Source: Isoetes taiwanensis (Eukaryota > Streptophyta > Lycopodiopsida > Isoetales > Isoetaceae). From it: a DNA stretch of 64,000 nt. The DNA lies in contig JAJEKV010000038.1 of assembly GCA_021234155.1 (NCBI GenBank), positions 11,489,190 through 11,553,189 on the forward strand. The letters are read 5' to 3'. The notes under the pieces are model-generated. The model did not search any database, was not told where the DNA came from, and saw only the letters and a program-made list of their open reading frames with translations. Shown here one piece after another: positions 23,590-37,100 of this stretch. The position numbers were made by a program, and so were the translations under genes. Position 1 is the first letter of the stretch, and every line of letters starts with the position of its first letter.

Positions 23590-25289
23590 ATTTCTTAAGG
23601 AGAAAGAAAAAGGAAAGGGGAGGTAAGGCACAGGTAAAAGGGAAAAAGGGCATGGAAAAAAGAGGAAAAGGAAAAAAGCAAAGAAAGGGAAAAAAGAAAG
23701 GGAAAAATGGCATGGAAAAAATGAAAACAAGAATAGAAATAGAGAGGGAGAAAGGAAAGGAAAAAGGGAAGGGTGGGAATAGGAGAAAAAGGTAAGGGAA
23801 AGGGGTGGGAAAAAGGGGACGAACAAAGCATATGGGAAAAGGGGAATGGAAAGGAAAAAAGAAAAAGGAGATTGAATGGGGAAAAGGGAACCTGGATAAA
23901 AGGCATGAGGAAAAGGGCAAAAGGGAAGGGGGAAATGACATGGGAAAAAAAGAAAAAGGAAAATAGTGAAGAAAAGAGGAAAAGGGAAGCAAAAAGATAG
24001 TATCGAAAAAAGAAAGGGAAAATGTTAGAGAGAAAAGGTGAAGAAAGAAAAGAGGGAAAGGGGAAAATAGCATGGAAAAAAGGAAAGGGAAAGGGAAAGG
24101 GAAAAGAAAAAGAGAGGGGAAAAAGGAAGATAAAAAGGCATGGAGAAAAGGAAAATACGAAAAGGGTGCGAAAAGGGTGGGGAAAAAGCTGAACGGGAAA
24201 ATGGTGGAAGAAGGGGACGAACAAAGTGCATGGGAAAAGAGAAAGGGAAAGGAAAAAAGAAAAAGAGAGATGGAAAGGGGGAGGGAACCTAGAAAAAGGG
24301 CAAAAGGGAAGGCGGAAAGGGCATGCAAAAAAAGGAAAAAGGGAAAGGGTGATGAAAGGAAAAAGGGAAGCAAAATAGGGCATCGAAAAAAGGAAGGGAA
24401 AATGTTAGAGATAAAAGGTGAGGAAAGAGGAGAAGGAAAGGGGAAAATGGCATAGAAAAAGGGACAGAGAAAGGGGAAAAGAAAAAGAGAGGGGGAAAAG
24501 GAAGATAAAAAGGCACCGAGAAAAAAAAAGAGGGAAAGGGTGGGAAAAGGGAGGGGGAAAAGGGTGGAGAGCAAGGAATGGAAAAAGAGGAAGGGAAAAA
24601 AGGGAAGAGGGAAAGGAGGAGGAAAGAGAAAAATGGAAGGGAAAAAGAGCATGGGAAAGGAAAAAAAGAGATCAAAGGGGAAAGAGGAAGAGAGAAAAGG
24701 CGGAGGAGGATGGGGAAAAAAGGAAAAGGGGCACATAAAGAGGGTGGAGAAATGCGAATGGAAAGAGGCATAAGAAAAGGGAAAGGGAAAGCGAAAATGA
24801 AAAGGACGGAGGAAAGGGAAAAGGAAACGAAAAAAAGGCACGGAGAAAAGCGAAAGGGTGGGAAATGGAAGGGAAAGGAAAAAGAAAAGCGAAGCGGAAA
24901 AGGGGAAAAAAAGGCACCAGGAAAAGGGGAAAGGGAAATGGGAAAAGAGAAGGGAAAAAGAGCACATGATAAAGAGGAAGAGGGTGGGAAAGGAAGAAAA
25001 GGGCCACCTGAAAAGGTGGGGAAAAGAGAAGAAAAAAGGCATGGGAAAAGGAAAAAAGAAAGGAAAAGAAAAGGGAAAAATAGGAAGGGCGGGAAAACGA
25101 TGAAGAGGGAAGAGAAAAAACCCATCAAAGAAAGAGAAAGGGAAAGGGAAAAAGGGGAAGGGGAAGGAAGGGGATGGTGAAGGGGCTAAAAAAAAGAGGG
25201 GGAGGGGGAGGGAAGGAAGGAAAAAGATAACGTAAGGGGAAAAATAAGAACAAAGGGAAAAGGAAAAAGGAAAGTGTGTAGGATAATGA

Positions 25290-25290
<1 letters not shown>
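23590..25290. repeat. 1.7-kb polypurine (GGGAAAA-type) tandem array with about 380-bp higher-order period
   Basis: The plus strand is almost only A and G. Marker segments recur: GGGGACGAACAAAG at about 23,815 and 24,216, and AAAGGGAAAATGTTAGAGA at about 24,010 and 24,392, giving a higher-order unit of roughly 380-400 bp. Very long Phe/Ser/Leu or Lys/Glu/Arg frames on both strands are a by-product of having few stop codons and are not genes. Confidence 0.85.
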
Positions 25291-25329
<39 letters not shown>

Positions 25330-27665
25330 AAGGTTGTTTTATATTTCATCTAAGAAAGATACATCAGATGGTATATCATTACGTATATACCTAATAGTTG
25401 CATGATACTTATTCAAATTAAAAATCATGATCCCTCATGCAAAGGATACATGATGCCAAAATGTGTTACCCGGTCCTTATAGAAGGGATCCATGTACCAT
25501 AGTAATACAAAGAATACTAATAAACCGCTTAACCAAAATAATATAACGCTTTTGCATCCGGAAAGTTTCCTTTGGTTCTCGCTTTCCCACTTCAGCCTTC
25601 ATCCAAGAAATCCTCTATTGTAATATCATCAACTCTCCGCCTAAGGATTGTAAGGAGAGTGTCCGTATCACGTATCCGAAATTTGTAAAATCAAGGAGCA
25701 AAGAACACATTGGCCTCTCTTTCTCCGCCACTTATGGTACGTAGAGGTGAAGGGCTTAAGACCTATACTTCCACACTTCAGCCCGCTTTCGACTTTCTTA
25801 ATGGCCTTTAGCATGTATAACCGGGCCGCTTGAGCTGGATCACCCTTTCTCCCAGCTTTTGAGACAATTGGGTATCTTCACCCTCCTCAATCTTCAACCA
25901 CTCCCATTGCTCGATCCATACTCCCAACTCTATTGAGTCTCCTCTGTGTATCCGGGTAAGCAGTACATCATCCAAATTGTTAGATTAGTTAGAAAGAAAT
26001 CATATAAGCCATAGAATTTCCCTAGAGAGTTCCAAGTCAATCATATTTCTTTCCTTTGAGCATCCTCGCGGAGCTATGGCGCTTATTTGGATTATGTCTA
26101 CAAAAGCTCTCTTAAGCCATATGATGGAAGGAGTTTGATTATTAATCACAACCCCCCGCTTCTGTAGCCGACAACCCAAAGAGATTTCAAAGTTCTTGTG
26201 GTACTCTCCAGCCTATCATTGTATCCCAAAACTAAGCAAATTTTGATCAAGAGGGGCTCCTTTATTAATCTGGTGCACTAACCCAAAATTCAGCTTAACC
26301 ATGAACATGTGAAGACATGATTTGAAGTTTCCATCCGGCCCACCAATGAGGGGCATAAACCTCAAAATGTACCTATCAAATTTTGCTCTTTTTTGATTTG
26401 TTTGCAAACTCGTAAAATCGCCACCACCTAAAGGCTTTTGATTTTATTTGCACCATAACTTGACCATCCTTTAGCACATATATCCGCAAGTTTGTCTTCA
26501 TCACACCGCCATAGGGAACCCGCCTTGATGGTTTATTTGGCACCGGGCTTTGTAAATTTCTCTCCCTAATCAATACCATTCCTTATTGTTCAAATGCCAT
26601 GTACTTGAGTTGTTACTAAACTCATCATATCCTTCTATCCCGCTTCATAACCAACAAAAATTTTTTTGTCTAGATCGATGCTTTTGTCCTCTCTCAAAAA
26701 TTCCTCCCAAGACATCCATCTATCCCGTATTCCTCGAGATCCTCAAATGTTTTAATACCATTCTTATGCCATTGCATATACTTACGTGGGTGTTTTCAGC
26801 AAGACACCCTATATTTTCTCGTGCAAAATCGTGGTGCCAAAAGAAATTCACCTCTTTACATGTAGCATCAATATTAGGAGGTCTATAGCACAAAGTGCAT
26901 TGTTCCAAGCCCGCAGATCCTTTTGAGAATGTTAGAAGTACCTGGCAAGGAGACAATTGGAAGAAAGCCGAAGTCCGAAGTTGATGTTTTAGAGTATGGC
27001 TTCCTACAGGAAAAGATTCCTCAATCCAATATTTCACCAATTGTAAAGGTGAGATGGCTTTGTGACATAAATTGCTTTCCATATCATTTTAGCTGCTAGT
27101 GCCTGAGCTTGGATGAACATGTCCTTACAGCCCATACCTCCATCTTTTTTAGATTTAATTAGGTCCGCCCATGCCACCTTGTGAGAGCCTTGCCATATAA
27201 ATTTCCTTATTGCTGCCTCCATTTTATTGTAAGAGTTTTTATCTCCAACAATAGCAGATGAAAAGTACACATGTGTACTACTTATTACAGAATTTGCAAT
27301 TTCAATTCTTCCTGCCAGAGATAATGAGGAGGTATACATGGACAACTTCTTCTTAATTCTGGTCACTATGGGTTCCCATATCCCCTGCAAAGAACTATTA
27401 ATTGACAAAGGAATTCCTGTGATAGTTGTGGCGCAATTGGAGCTCAACACTTTGATCCCTTGTAGCATTGTATCTTGTGAGTCATAGATTATGGCACTTT
27501 TGTTTTTGTTTAGTCCGACTCCCGCAAAGATCACCAAATTCATCCATAGTTGACAGAAAGTTTTCCAGACTCTTATCTTCTTTATCCAAAAATACAAAAG
27601 TATCGTCTGCATATTGCATCATGAGGACATTAGAGGAAAAACGAGATCACATTTTGTCCCATTAA
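25291..27665 (-). mobile_element. 5'-truncated LINE (L1-type) with poly(A) tail, LINE A
   Basis: On the minus strand the sequence enters a reverse transcriptase at the YADD catalytic box (QYADDTFVF, near 27,620). After a frameshift it continues through GVGLNKNKSAIIY and the connecting region (LSLAGRIEIANSVISSTHVY, near 27,320) to RKFIWQGSHKVAWADLIKSK near 27,200. Degenerate zf-RVT-like sequence follows (CTLCYRPPN...FFWHHDFARENIGC, near 26,870). The element ends in a 30-bp A tail (T run at 25,294-25,323 on the plus strand). The 5' portion with endonuclease and RT fingers is absent, typical of incomplete reverse transcription. Frameshifts make it inactive. Confidence 0.9.
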
Positions 27666-28375
27666 GGATGCTTAAAATGCCATGTCGCTTTTTAAACCGT
27701 CTAATAAAAAAGAAGAGCTCCAAAGATATCTCATTCCAAAGATATGTGGCAACCCAGAATTAATGCAACGCAACTAACTTTTTGTAGTATCATTTTTTTC
27801 ATTATAATCAAGTGATCCGTAACTCCGATTCAAAAACTTTTTGTAGCAATGGGTTCGTCTTCACAAGATCTATCTAGTGATAACCCATTCATACATCTTT
27901 TACGATATAAATATATAAGAAATAAGCAAAAAATCATATTTTTTTAAGGTTAACGCATATGACCATATTGAAATACATCATAACCATATATCATTGGAAA
28001 GATCTTTTCATTCCGCATCTAATGCAACAAACGCCGCAACATTTTGACAAGTGGATCAAAAGTTATGGGGGAAAAACGACAGCAATGAAGTTGTTGGTGC
28101 TGCATTAATTGCAGTTAATAGAGGGTAGCCATTCCATTGGAGGATTCTTATGGGGATAAAATGAGATCTCAAATTTCCTCTAATGAAAGGGAAAACATAG
28201 AATAGAGCAAAAAGCAAAGGGAAAGGTATTAAATTCACAAAAACTTTTTACAGCTCAGCAGCACTGGGCTTGGTTTCTATTATATTGATTTATGAAAAAG
28301 AAGACTGGGCTGAATAGGTTTCCATCCACATAGGTTCCCAACTTATGCCCAGCAACGCTGGGCACCATTACTAGT
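27666..28375. other. Gene-less interval
   Basis: No coding evidence. A short perfect hairpin TGCCCAGC-AAC-GCTGGGCA lies near 28,347. Confidence 0.5.
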
Positions 28376-28427
28376 TCTGTTCTATTCTATTCTATTCTAT
28401 TCTATTCTATTCTATTCTATTCTATAT
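28376..28427. repeat. (TTCTA)n microsatellite
   Basis: About ten perfect TTCTA/TCTAT units in a row. A shorter run of the same unit is at 23,447-23,465. Confidence 0.95.
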
Positions 28428-28536
28428 TAATTGGATATTATTATTATCCTTATTTTCTTAGATATGAACAATTTAGTGTTTTGATCAATTTGGAATAGAT
28501 AGACATTGGACATTATATGTTTGTAAGGTTTATTCT

Positions 28537-28586
28537 TACAAGAAATTTATCGCGGCAGCCTTGCAGCCATCGCGAATATTTCTCTT
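28537..28586. mobile_element. CACTA-like mini-palindrome
   Basis: TTACAAGAAATTTATCGCGG is followed by CAGCC-TTGC-AGCC and CGCGAATATTTCTCTT. Same layout as 18,997-19,047 but in the opposite orientation, with a core that has drifted at two positions. Confidence 0.55.
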
Positions 28587-29092
28587 CTGCAACCCGCTGC
28601 AAAAGAAGTTTTGTGCTAAGTCGAATAGATGTCAATTCTGGACATCCTTGAGATGCGACGATAGAGATGTATGCTGATTGCAGTTCACATACTGTGAGGC
28701 AAGTCAAGACATGCCTGTTCAACCCTATATTCTTTGCAAGAATGGTCTATAATGCCCAACATAGAATATTCCTCATAAACTACTGCAATCTAATGGCCTC
28801 TAAAAAATTCAGAACATGAGAAATGATAATACACTCCACAAATAATGGAATATTACAAACTGCCTATATGTAGAGATGAGACAAATAGTAAGTAGATTTC
28901 AAAGTTAGTTACAGTTTGTGTATATTCTCATATACAACTATAGTCCCGAGATTTTGTTTGTACATGACCACTTATACCGACAAACTAAGGGTCTCTAGCG
29001 AGTTCTTTGAATAATGTGACAAAAATCAAAATCTACTTTTGTGTCAAAGAGTGGTCATATGAGACAGGCAAGAAGCTTCTCAAGGAGCAACA

Positions 29093-29401
29093 GTGGGGAA
29101 TCTTGGACAATGGGCGAAAGTGGGGTTTAAGGTTTGTGGGGTTTGTAGGGAAGGCAGCGATAGGCTGCCTTGTCCGTGTATAGTCTCTGAAGTAAGCATG
29201 GTAAACCACAGTGTTGCCATTTTTGATGACACTCAATCTAAGCTCATAATGAACAAAGGAACTTGGAACATGCATTTTGGCACTGATCACCTTATCAAAG
29301 GCAAGGGATTCATTCTGGAAGATACGATGGAGGACATTATAACATTAGTAAAAAAAAGTGATGATGATGAAGAAGAAGAAGAAGAAATTTTAAACTCCTA
29401 A
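29093..29401 (+). CDS. Hypothetical small ORF (102 aa)
   Basis: Open frame starting MGNLGQWAKVGFKVCGVC with an acidic C-terminus (DDDEEEEEE) from a GAA/GAT repeat. It has mixed, ordinary codon use in the middle (MHFGTDHLIKGKGFILED). No family recognised and no upstream promoter evident; it may be chance. It sits between a gene-less stretch and the 3' end of LINE B. Confidence 0.2.
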   Translation: MGNLGQWAKVGFKVCGVCREGSDRLPCPCIVSEVSMVNHSVAIFDDTQSKLIMNKGTWNMHFGTDHLIKGKGFILEDTMEDIITLVKKSDDDEEEEEEILNS

Positions 29402-29489
29402 GACTTACATGTTTGAAGTTATTAACATAACTTGAACCATAAAAAATTGGGATGCCCTTCATTTAACTAGCTAGAATCTACATTTGTTG

Positions 29490-32400
29490 TTTTTTTTTTT
29501 TTGAAGAACTATGTCATCAATATATTAAAAGAATGGTAATGTTACAAAGCAAGTGAGGAGGAAGGAGAACTGCCTCAAAGAGACAGCGATACCTCGACAC
29601 TCCACAACAAACTCACAAAAAAATTGCAACTTTACTGCTGTACAAACCGACCATCACCATCTACAACATCCAAGAAAGCTTTGAAATAGCTTGTACCTGA
29701 GTCGAGGAATCGAGGAGGCTACAGTCAATCCCCGAAAGATCCACAACCGCCCTAAATCAACCACACCAACCAAGCCACACGATAGATAGACGGGGCTTGT
29801 CGCCGCAAGAGCGGCCAAGCACCGGATACACATGAAGCGAAGAATCGCGACTAGTCAATCTCACCTTAAACGAGCCCTAACCCAATCCCGGGCGCTGCAG
29901 AGTGAGGGCGTAAAACCGCACAATGCCCACAGCCTCAATGATGAAGGCCACAACAAGGGCAAAGAGGGCTCACACCCGCCTAAACCGGCTCACAAGGACA
30001 TTCACCCTAATACAATTGCACCACCGCCCACAGCAGCACCCTAACCTTCCGGTGGAGAGGAAGTGAGCTCCATGTCCACGCCCAAACCGAAGCCATCGAA
30101 CCCGGAAGCTGCAGAGACCACTTGCCCGGCAAGGGGGCGAGTGTCATGAATAGCCAACACCCGGTAACAAGTCCGCACAAAACAAGAAGACACAACATCC
30201 CGGATGAACCTTCCAAACCCGCACCACCACATCATCCCCGAGGGACTATAGATATGTCTAGCGGAATACTCCCCGCCACTTGTTCCCGAATAGTCTTGGC
30301 CACGCCCTTGGTGAAAGCGAGCCCGAAAGAACTCCCACGGCTAGCTGACCACCCCAATACCAATCCTCCAAGGTGAGCCACAAAGGCTCGCCTCCAACGG
30401 GCTCAAGGTCCGAGCATGCACAAAGTGGCGACCAAGGGCAAGTCTTGCAGGGGGTAGAGAAACCCACAAGAAAGGAGAAGAGTGGTGATAAACTCGAGGC
30501 ATAATCTATCCGAAGAGCACACGACATGATCCCAAGCCCGCAACACCCCCGGGAGAAAAAGGGGATGCATGTGGAAAAGACCGGAGACCATACAACAAAG
30601 GCTCCCAGGCAACTCCACATGCAATGCATTTGGCTTCCCAAATGCCACACAATGGCGAAAGAGATCAACAACGGTAACAACAACACACCGGAGAAGATGC
30701 TCCATCTCGCAGAGCTCCAAATAAACTTGGAGACCAACACCTTACTATGCAAAGCCAAATCCGTAATGGCCAAGCCCCCATCCTCCCGGCGGAGACACTT
30801 CCACCAAGCCACTTTAACAACCGCCCCTTCATCATCCCCCCCCCACACAAAATTTGAACAATCTTATCCAAAGCCCGTATCTTACCCTCGAGCTAACATT
30901 ACGATGTCAGATACACATGAGTGCTACAAAGTACCGACTTGGCAATAGTGATCCCACCGCCATGGACAACTTGCTACCCTTCCACCAATTGAGGTGTTTA
31001 CGCAACCCCCGCGCAAAATCTCATCCCACACCTCCCCATGGAAACATCCCCTCAAAGGGAATACCCAACAGCTTAGTACACACATTATCCGGAAGCACCT
31101 TCCAAGGGAATAGAGCCAAACAAGGGGAGGCGAGTCACCGGGCCCATAATGCAGCATTTACCCCAATTCAAGAATGCCTCGAGCCAAGGAGAAAGTATCC
31201 AAAGAAACCCTTTACATTCCGCAAATTCCTCTCTTCTCGCCACTAAGAAGAGGAAAGTGTCATCGGCTAACCGGTTAATAATCTGGCGACTACCAACCTC
31301 GCATCCGGCCCATCCACCACCCTCCTCCACTACAGCCAAAAACAATCGAGGACAAAGGCCTCCGCCACAATCAGAACAAAACGGGCAAAGGGCACCCGAC
31401 GGACCCTCTCGCCTAAGGAGAAAAAGGCGGAGGGTTCACCCTGCACATCATCAGAGTCTGTGGCCGACCTATGCGACTTCATGACTATCTCCGTAAAGCG
31501 TGGACCACGGCTCAACGCTAATATCATGGCGGAATAAGAACTCCCAACGGACACTACCGTAAGCTTTGGCAAAGTCAAGCTTAAGATAGGCAATGCCTTG
31601 ACCTGTTCTCCTGGCCCAATAAAGGCCCTCATAAGCTGCGGCAACATTAGTCAAAATGTTCCTCCCAGGAACAAACCCAGACTGCACCTTAAATGGAGAA
31701 GTCAACACCGGCTTCAACTTCTCTGCCAGGGCTTTCGCAATAATCTTGTACAGAGAGGACAACAAGGATATAGGCCTCCAATCATTAATAGTAGAAGGCT
31801 GCTTAACTTTATGAATCAAGGAAATGCATGCGGTATTCAAGATCCTATCCATTTGAGAAGACTGCAGCAACTCAAGATACACCTGGTACACAGATTCACC
31901 AGCTCACTCCCAATAAGTCTGAAAGAACTCCACAGGGATGCCATCCAGCCCAGGACATTTATCCTTGGCCATGCACATACATGCCTCCGCTAAATCCTCT
32001 CTGGAGAGTTCCTGCTCCAAGCTCACACGCTGGTGAGGCAAAATAGATGGCTTAACAGCCCTCAAAACAAGCTCTTGCATCTCCTGCTCATAGGGAAGAG
32101 TCGCGGTCGCTGAAAAAAACCCGAAATGAGCATGCACATACCTCTGCAAATCAGCGGGATCCTCCAAAGTCCGCCATCGGGCAAAGCAAAGGGGCGCCAT
32201 AGATCTTTTGCATATCGCTGCTGCCTTAGCTGCTCTGAAGAACACCGCGAACTTGTGTCCCCTCCTTCAACCCGGTAAGGGCCGCCTTCACCGCCTCCTC
32301 GACTTTAACCTTCTCGAGCAACAATACGCTGCAACCACGACATTCTCCCTAATGCCATCGGAAGGTTTCTGCTAATCTTCTCCAACTCGATAGAGACTAT

Positions 32401-32815
32401 GCAACTCCTGCCGGCTCTGCTGCACCGCAGCGCCTACCAAAGACCATGGCAAAATGCTTCACTCTCTTGAGGAGATGAAAAGGTATCAAGCCACAACTCA
32501 CGGCACTTGGCGAAAATCTGCATCAGCCCGGTAGGTGTTCAAAGCGGAACACCGTCCCGGAGGGGCGCCAGGCAACCGCACCTCGACCGGACAAACCTCG
32601 AGGGTAATGATCAAAATGGAGGTAGACAGAATGTTACTCCTGGCGCAAAGAGGGCACACCATCCAATGCGCATGGGGAAGCATAGCAACGGTCATGCCTA
32701 GCATACCTCGCCCCCGCACCAATCTGCCTATTACAATAGGTGAAAGACAAGTCCCCAAGGACCTCAACCAAGGCCAAATCCCGCAATGCATTTGAGACCA
32801 CTAGTCCCTCTCAAA
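29490..32815 (-). mobile_element. LINE (L1-type), ORF2 with frameshifts, LINE B
   Basis: Reading the minus strand: part of an endonuclease domain (32,815-32,550); the linker LPYEQEMQELVLRAVKPSIL (31,904-32,245) with the RT entry motif KDKCPGLDGIPVEFFQTYW; fingers/palm NDWRPISLLSSLYKIIAKAL, QSGFVPGRNILTNV and LKLDFAKAY (31,891-31,469); the catalytic box as LADDTFLFL (near 31,255); the post-RT region WGGDDEGAVVKVAWWKCL (from 30,848); and a degraded 3' end closing with an A tail (T run 29,490-29,502). The frame shifts several times, partly at CTG/CAG sites where LINE C keeps the frame. Plus-strand frames across it are shadows. Not autonomous as read. Confidence 0.9.
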
Positions 32816-33804
32816 CCCATGCACATTTGTTGTTGACGTTATGGCCAAAATTTAATGGGTGTTCTGCTAATATTAACATTGGTTCAACATAACTTACTTG
32901 AACCATTGAAATTGCAATGCACCCCTAATTTAAATAGCCGGAACCGCCAAAATAATGAACCGGGTTGCAAGCCCTAAATTAGACGGATGAGATCGCATTT
33001 GACCGATGGCTCAGTTGTTTCGAAAGGTAATTCCTTTGCTATGAAATTTCACGAGACAAAGATACTTTGTGCGGTATTCTGGACTTGAGCCCGTGCCGAA
33101 TGCTATGCATCGTGCATCTTGCGGCCCAGATAAGGCCAACCCGATTTGGCTACTATCGAGTTTGGATTTGGGGATTACCAAATAAGTTTGAAGACCCATA
33201 AAGCAAAACATGGTTCGGAGGTCAATTTCGAGACCCTAAAGCAAAACCTGATTGAGAAGTCTGATTTGATGCTCTGAGGGCCGATTTGTAGGTTCGCAGT
33301 TGAAGATTTCCAGGTTGTAGGCATAGGACCATGCTTTTACCCTGTAAATGGATAGAGCCCCTTCAAAGTTCATAGATAATAGGCTCTATTAACAGAGTCA
33401 TAGGGTTTTTGCTTGCCTCAGATTTATTAAGCTTGAAGTGATTCCAATCTACACATAAAAAACATAAAAATATGCCATACTCGAGTTAAGGAAGAAATAA
33501 ACCTGTATGAATAAGCTGGGCTAACCCAACCCTGCTAAGCTCTGTGACAATAGAGAGATTCTCCACTTCCCACAGAAACAAAACACATCAGAAGGAAATA
33601 ATCGCTTAAGAATAGAGCCGGAATGAGGAAGAGGTTAGTTTCTTGAGCATTTGGGGTTCATTATTTGAACAAATCTGCAGAAAAAGAGATGACAATGAGC
33701 GAAGAGGCAGGGGCAATGCTAAGAAAATCGGCGAAAGCGGGGATTCAAGATTAATCATGAGACTTTGGATCGATAATGCACGAGGGATGGAGAGGCGGGG
33801 AGCA
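30445..33804. repeat. Segmental duplication, copy 1 (LINE B body plus 1-kb flank)
   Basis: Collinear with 38,849-42,130. The match covers most of the LINE and also about 980 bp of non-LINE DNA beyond its 5' end (32,820-33,804), so the second copy arose by DNA duplication rather than by a second retrotransposition. Differences are dominated by CTG/CAG against CG-type triplets. Confidence 0.9.
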
Positions 33805-34077
33805 GTACATCGAAATGCAACAAATGCAATAAGCGTGAAGGGACATATTTGGGAACCATTTTTCCAGGCAGAATGCGCTCGTCGATGCAGCTCCTTCCCA
33901 AGATAGTGCTCAGCTCAAGCAGTCGGAAGGTAGCCGAGATGGTTTTTTCCATTTTATTTTCTTTGGCTTTTATTCCCCCTCCCCAAAAAAAAAAAAAAAA
34001 AAAAATACGTGGCGATTTTAGGAGGAAGCATCAACCCGAATATCCCTAAAGCATCTTGCCCATGAGAATTATATATA
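33805..34077. other. Unique flank with 21-bp poly(A) run
   Basis: An A run at about 33,985-34,005 follows the end of the duplicated segment. No element could be attached to it. Confidence 0.4.
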
Positions 34078-34110
34078 TAAGAAATTTATCCGCCGCGAAC
34101 ATTTCTCTTA
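34078..34110. mobile_element. CACTA-like mini-palindrome, collapsed core
   Basis: AAGAAATTTATCCGCCGCGAACATTTCTCTTA keeps both outer arms of the family seen at 18,997 and 28,537, but only one half of the GC-rich core remains. Confidence 0.5.
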
Positions 34111-37100
34111 CTGATTGACTTACACAGGTGGATTTGTGTGATGTCCAGCTTGGTGTCAGTTTAAAACTAGAATGCTACATCAACTTAAATGCTAGGCAGC
34201 TCACACACAGGGGCAATTGATTACTTTTACAAAAGTCTAAAAATTATTGGGCAATTTGATCTTTTACAATTTGTTTGAAGATGTTATTTCTTGGATTGTC
34301 TATTTTTCAACGGTTCAAAAGATGTTCTTGAACATGCAAGGCACAAGTCTAGATTTCTACAATAATTAATATGCCTAGAATTATTGAAGATGATATTATA
34401 CATAATGTTTACATGCAAAAGATACTGCGTATTTTTGCATACATCAAAATACACATGAATATTATGTTCTGCATGATAACCTGTTGGTCATCGAGCAATG
34501 GGTCTAATGAGACCACTTTCAAACATGGTCCAAAAAAGGGCAACAAAGTCATAATGGCAAGAAATGGAGAACTTTACTTAGTAAAGGAATGCTCAGTTAC
34601 ATGCTAATGGGAAAATAATGGACTATGCTTGGGGTTTTTTTTAGCACATGCATGTTGTGGGAGGCACTTGTGCTATCATTAGCCGATATTCATATTCCAA
34701 CATTCTGTTATCAAGTAGAAAGGTTAGTTCTTGCTAAGATGCCCAACAGTTCTTGCACCATCTAAGGATGTCATTAATCATGGTGCTGCCTTTCAATAAT
34801 ACAAAATACAATTCCAATATAGAGTTTGTAAGTGGAATGAAAAGTTGTGGATTTGCCATATCTATAGATTAAAAAATAAAGTATGAAAATGTGAAGTGTA
34901 GTTTGCATGATTAATGCTGAAGTAGAATGACTCATTCAATTGCATCCACCCCAAATGTGCAATGGTGAATGCCCCATTTCACATACTTAAGATGGGTGCT
35001 CAATGCCTAATCGTTGTTGTGTATATCATCATTATGGAAAGGTGGAGAATAAGAAGCGAAAGATGTATATATTTGGAGTCATGTTTGAAACAATGGTGCA
35101 TCTAAAAATTGTTGTGTATATCATCAGTATGGAAAGGTGGAGAATAAGAAGCGAAAGATGTATATATTTGGAGTCATGTTTGAAACAATGGTGCATCTAG
35201 AAAGCCTGTAATAGTTCCACTCAAGGAACTTAGGAAGATAATATTAAAGATGGGAACTATTTAGCAATGGGTATAAGCAAATAAGTTGCATGTGGCCTTA
35301 TGGCAATTGTTAAGCATGTGACACATCTACTAAATGGAAACTAAAAATTATGTTGACCTGGTGTCTCTTACATCTTAGGAAGGGAGCCAAGGCATCAAAA
35401 TAACATTGTTGCGTGGCTATAAAAACATGGCTCTGTTCTGAATCTTCTGAGCTAAATGCAATTTTTTGGAATATTTCGAAATAGCAACATGCACCTTGGA
35501 CAACAAAGCAACTCCGCATCATCTGAGCTTTTCAAATTTGTCTTGTTTTTTCTGTTTCATTCAGCAACTTACAGGTGCTTTAGCTTGTTGAGCTGGTGCT
35601 TTTGCTTTGGGTTTTTGCAGCAGACTATACAACCTCAAGGCTAAATTACAATAGAAACCTCAAATACTATAACAGTGAATGTCTTTACCTGCTCATCACT
35701 ATCAGTACAGTCACTTTCATTAAAAATAAAACAACATTTTTACACCTTAGAAACAACAGCTTTGGCTGGAGCCTTGGACTTGGTGTTAAGCTTTTCATTA
35801 TAAAGCAAGACTTAAGCACCACCACTTCACGTCAGACAATAAGGCATGTAAGAATAGAGCTTTACTTGCAGCACTCAATAAACTCACTATACTCAATGCA
35901 TGCATCTTTTGGGACATATATAAGAACTTGCAAATGAATCATCATAGCAAATGTAGATGTGGGCAGTAATGATATTGCAGGCCTTTAACCTTTGAACATA
36001 AATAGACACATCAAAAATACTTGAAACCCCATTGCAATATTGTCTGCTACTTGGCCTTTATCTACACCTGCAAACACCCAGCAAAAACTTCACTAGAATG
36101 TGGTGGAAAAAATCTTATTTCGAATGAGGATACAGATAGATAGAGCTTTTCTTGCATCATCCATGCAATACTCAATGAACTACAATTCAAACTCTGCCTT
36201 TGTCAAGCCCTACAAATTCTCCCATGATTCAACCATGTGAATTGTAAAAGCCCTTGGAGTTCAGAATGCTAATGGATGCCCAGCAGACCATGAAAGCATA
36301 ACTTTCACTCTGTTCTAGTCCAACTTGTAAGTGAGTTTTGATTCAGGTTTAAAAAAAAACGAATAGAGTACGTTTTGCACAGTATTGAAGGGATTTGAGA
36401 TTTGTGGGCTAAAGGAAAACTAGTACCTCAACAATCGATGGAAAAGTTTCCAAATCCTGTTTTTGCTATGGATCAAAGAACTAGAGCAGAGAAAGAAATG
36501 CCAAACCAGGTTTTCTGATTTCTTTGAAATCTCTCCAAATAGAGATGCTGGGAAGAGGAAGACAGTACCCAAAGCTTGGAGCAAGAGCTAAAATGGCGTT
36601 GTTGAAGAAAACAAAGAAAAACAGAGAAAAAAGGGCCAAAAACAGAGAAAACAGAGAAAAATGGGAGAATCCACCTGAAAATCTCTTGAGTAATGCTGCC
36701 TCTCAGCGGCTAGGCTCCTCGAACACATTCATATGGCCGAGGCCTTGGCATTTTGAAAAGTTGTATGATCTGAAGCTGCGATCAAATTTTCAAATTTGCT
36801 GCTGGCGAAACAAATGGGAACCTTTTGCTGATGCCCTTCTAAAAACTATGGACTTAAAAGCTGAGAAGGTCATCCCTAAATCCATGTAAATCCAAGCAAT
36901 GCGCAGCTAAACAGAAAGGTCTAGACAAAAGCCAGTCTGAGTTTGTGCCGACATCAATGACAACAATTCTGAAGGTACGGCTATGATACACTCGCCCGTA
37001 TTCCAACAGAACTACACTCTGGGACAGCTCACAAACCAACAACAACACCAGGGAAAGCCAATTTGATAGATCAAACATGGATTTGTGCAAGAAAATCTTT

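Noticed and set aside
23576-25180. Very long open frames (up to 488 codons) on both strands
   Set aside because: They are Phe/Ser/Leu or Lys/Glu/Arg strings from a polypurine tandem array that lacks stop codons by composition.
30526-31993. Plus-strand frames with ordinary-looking composition
   Set aside because: They lie opposite the LINE reverse transcriptase frames, which carry the catalytic motifs on the minus strand.
36524-36889. 121-codon frame
   Set aside because: Half of it is a simple ACAGAGAAAA repeat and the rest matches nothing I recognise; chance is more likely.
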